From: Paramacrobiotus metropolitanus
Taxonomy: Eukaryota; Tardigrada; Eutardigrada; Parachela; Macrobiotidae
Assembly (NCBI RefSeq): GCF_019649055.1
Contig: NW_026570534.1
Span: forward strand, 1 to 57,919
DNA: 57,919 nt
Direction: 5' to 3'
Shown in pieces: positions 56,338 through 57,919 of the stretch. Position 1 is the first letter of the stretch. Every line of letters starts with the position of its first letter. Under the pieces are notes generated by a model. That model saw only the letters and a list, made by a program, of their open reading frames with translations. It searched no databases and had not been told where the DNA came from. The position numbers were made by a program, and so were the translations under genes.

Positions 56338-57481
56338 GGCTGTACTGGGCCTGCTACGGCATTTACTGGTGCTGATTGTGGGAAATGCAGTATCAAGGGA
56401 ATACCGTTGGTGCCTGTCAGTTACCACAATTAAATCATGGAAAAGTGGTCTAGGTAACCTTGACCCCTCGAAATGAAACATTTATCTTCGTAACAAAATT
56501 TCATAACAAAATAGTTCATAACAAAATTTTCCGGCACATGGCAGCGCTTTCGCGTATTGGTAGTTGTATGTACCTCGTGCCGCACTGTTTTAAAAGTACA
56601 CACACCTGCAGTTTTCGATACCCACTAGTTTTTTCCACATATTCCGCCATTTTGTATATGTGTAATTTTTGAATGACCCTATCTATGGGGAAATAATCGT
56701 GTGCCGAACTGATCAAATATTATGTCCAAAAGATAGGTAGAATCTGCTTTCGATCGAAAACGACGGAGGCTGGGCGCTCCGGACTGCCAATGAACCAGTC
56801 GGTACATTCTTCTAGTTGTTTAAAACTGTTTCTCTATTTTAACTGTCTATTGTAAGAAAAGATCACCGTTATAATTATTGCACCTGTTGGCTGTAATATG
56901 TCATCGAAATATTGGTACGAACTATTATTAACTGAGAAAAAAATAATATGAATTTTGCTATCAGGAAATATTCTTAATAGCCACTAGAACAAGAAAATCC
57001 ACTAGTCCGTAGACCGATGCCTTGGCCATAACAGACAGAAAAATGCTAACGACTTCGATGATTTCCGAAGCAGTAAGTACTTACTGTTCAATATAATGAT
57101 ACGGTTTTTGTAAAACGTTTGCACAACGGACGCCTGCTGCAATTGTCTTGCACAGACCAGACTAATAAATTATTAATGCCTAGCGTCTAGCCATTAATTA
57201 AATTAAAGAGCAAAGAAGCCCACTAAATTATTCAGCCATGTGGGCCGAAATATGCGTGTTCGATGAATATTTTTAAGGAATAGCACGTTGTTATTCAAGC
57301 CGCGATGGGGCAACTAGAACAGATTGGGCAATTTTAATTATACTCGTACTACAAACTGCACAATATCTATTCTTATCAGTGCAAACCTGGATGGTAATTT
57401 ACCACTCCAGACCGGAGCGCCGCTTTAATCTAAACTGCAACTGCTCAAATTCCTGAATTACAATCTGATTTTAGCAATAGC
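56338..57481. other. 5' flank of the GPCR gene; nothing recognised
   Basis: No repeats shared with the rest of the window and no coding frames with family resemblance. It presumably holds the promoter and 5' UTR of the downstream gene, but I cannot point to a motif. Confidence 0.4.
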
Positions 57482-57813
57482 ATGGATAATTCCACCGCGG
57501 TGTTTGGTTTATTCATATTGTTCCCTAGCAATAATGCATCCACTCAGAACACTAGCAGTGATAACTTAAGCGTGCTCGGTGAAGGTCATCACGAGAATAA
57601 TTCAACTGGAATCGCCACTGACACTTGGCTATTTTCTGCCAGTCAAGTGCGCGATGCGTTTCTCGTGTGTCAAGGTGTGTATTTTTGTCTGTTGATTTTA
57701 TGCACGGTGGGGAATGGACTGAATCTGGTGGTGTTAATTCGAAGTGCGCCGACATGGAGGACGTCGGCGTGTCATTACATGATTGGCATGGCCGTTGCTG
57801 ATTTGTTGGCACT
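57482..57813 (+). CDS. Class A (rhodopsin-like) GPCR, first coding exon (partial)
   Basis: ATG at 57482 opens about 110 codons ending at a consensus donor (GGCACT|GTAAGT, intron from 57814, phase 2). The extracellular N-terminus (residues 1-60) has several N-glycosylation sequons (NST, NAS, NTS, NNS). TM1 follows (about residues 63-88, YFCLLILCTVGNGLNLVVLI) with the GN motif of class A receptors. After a short loop comes the first half of TM2 (MIGMAVADLLAL) with the conserved LA.AD pattern. It should be a plasma-membrane receptor coupled to G proteins. The order resembles invertebrate neuropeptide-receptor-type GPCRs, but the ligand class cannot be told from this exon. The remaining exons lie beyond the window. 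Confidence 0.85.
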
Positions 57814-57919
57814 GTAAGTTAGTGAGTCTATGGCCGCATAACGTTCGATAAAACGCTGTACTTGCAAAGTACACAAAGTACCTTTCCGTATGTTCGAATA
57901 CCGAACAAACATTTCAAAA

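Noticed and set aside
56335-56475. Frame reading LLRHLLVLIVGNAVS, like a GPCR first transmembrane helix
   Set aside because: It is too short, starts inside the TIR of element B, and lacks any continuation. The real GPCR exon starts at 57482.
1-57919. tRNA, rRNA or other structural RNA genes
   Set aside because: I looked for A/B-box-like pairs and conserved rRNA stretches and saw none convincing; this is a visual scan, not a covariance-model search.

Overview
This window is animal (invertebrate) nuclear DNA, not bacterial. The evidence is coding sequence split by short GT-AG introns, a class A GPCR exon, a metazoan-type nuclear-receptor ligand-binding domain, a eukaryotic protein kinase, and hAT, LINE and Helitron-like transposon pieces. 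I cannot fix the phylum from the sequence alone. Base composition is moderately AT-rich and gene density is low: most of the 58 kb is repeats and transposons in various states of decay.

Layout. 5-7554 is a Mutator-like element (A) with long terminal inverted repeats (TIRs). It carries a 100-bp palindrome, a small non-autonomous hAT element with a perfect 8-bp target-site duplication (TSD), and an inverted duplication holding the N-terminal part of a Helitron-type protein. 7597-12788 is a 5.2-kb foldback element (C) built of nested inverted repeats and a ~40-bp palindromic motif. 12985-15005, and possibly up to 16796, is a minus-strand protein kinase gene with GT-AG introns and one apparent frameshift. 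17-23 kb holds small TIR elements (18332-18982, 19394-19806), a 184-bp tandem duplication and little else. 23262-24320 is a decayed nuclear-receptor LBD pseudogene. 25806-31854 is a nest: a dispersed repeat (S) is split by a TIR element (F), which is split by an autonomous-type hAT (26416-31569, 8-bp TSD), whose transposase is in turn split by an 821-bp element (28528-29348). The N-terminal (BED-finger-like) part of this hAT points the wrong way, next to an inverted duplication.

33-36.3 kb holds AT-rich repeats, another S copy and a 5'-truncated LINE. 38-40 kb holds an R2-type endonuclease fragment and two more nuclear-receptor LBD copies. 40.8-43.2 kb holds S and 'GCTGACCGACAA' (T) repeats. 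43343-44584 is a 9-bp satellite (CCTAAGAAA) with higher-order structure. A foldback element (44591-45978) abuts it. 47270-48708 is the most intact nuclear-receptor LBD gene (minus strand). 50.7-52.2 kb holds a fifth LBD relic and two small TIR elements. 52605-56328 is a second, shorter Mutator-like element (B) of the same family as A, with a 9-bp TSD. 57482-57813 is the first coding exon of a class A GPCR that runs off the window.

The host genes (kinase, nuclear receptor, GPCR) show no common pathway. The main biological stories are the local family of five nuclear-receptor LBD copies, most of them broken, and the dominance of inverted-repeat (foldback) architecture among the mobile elements.
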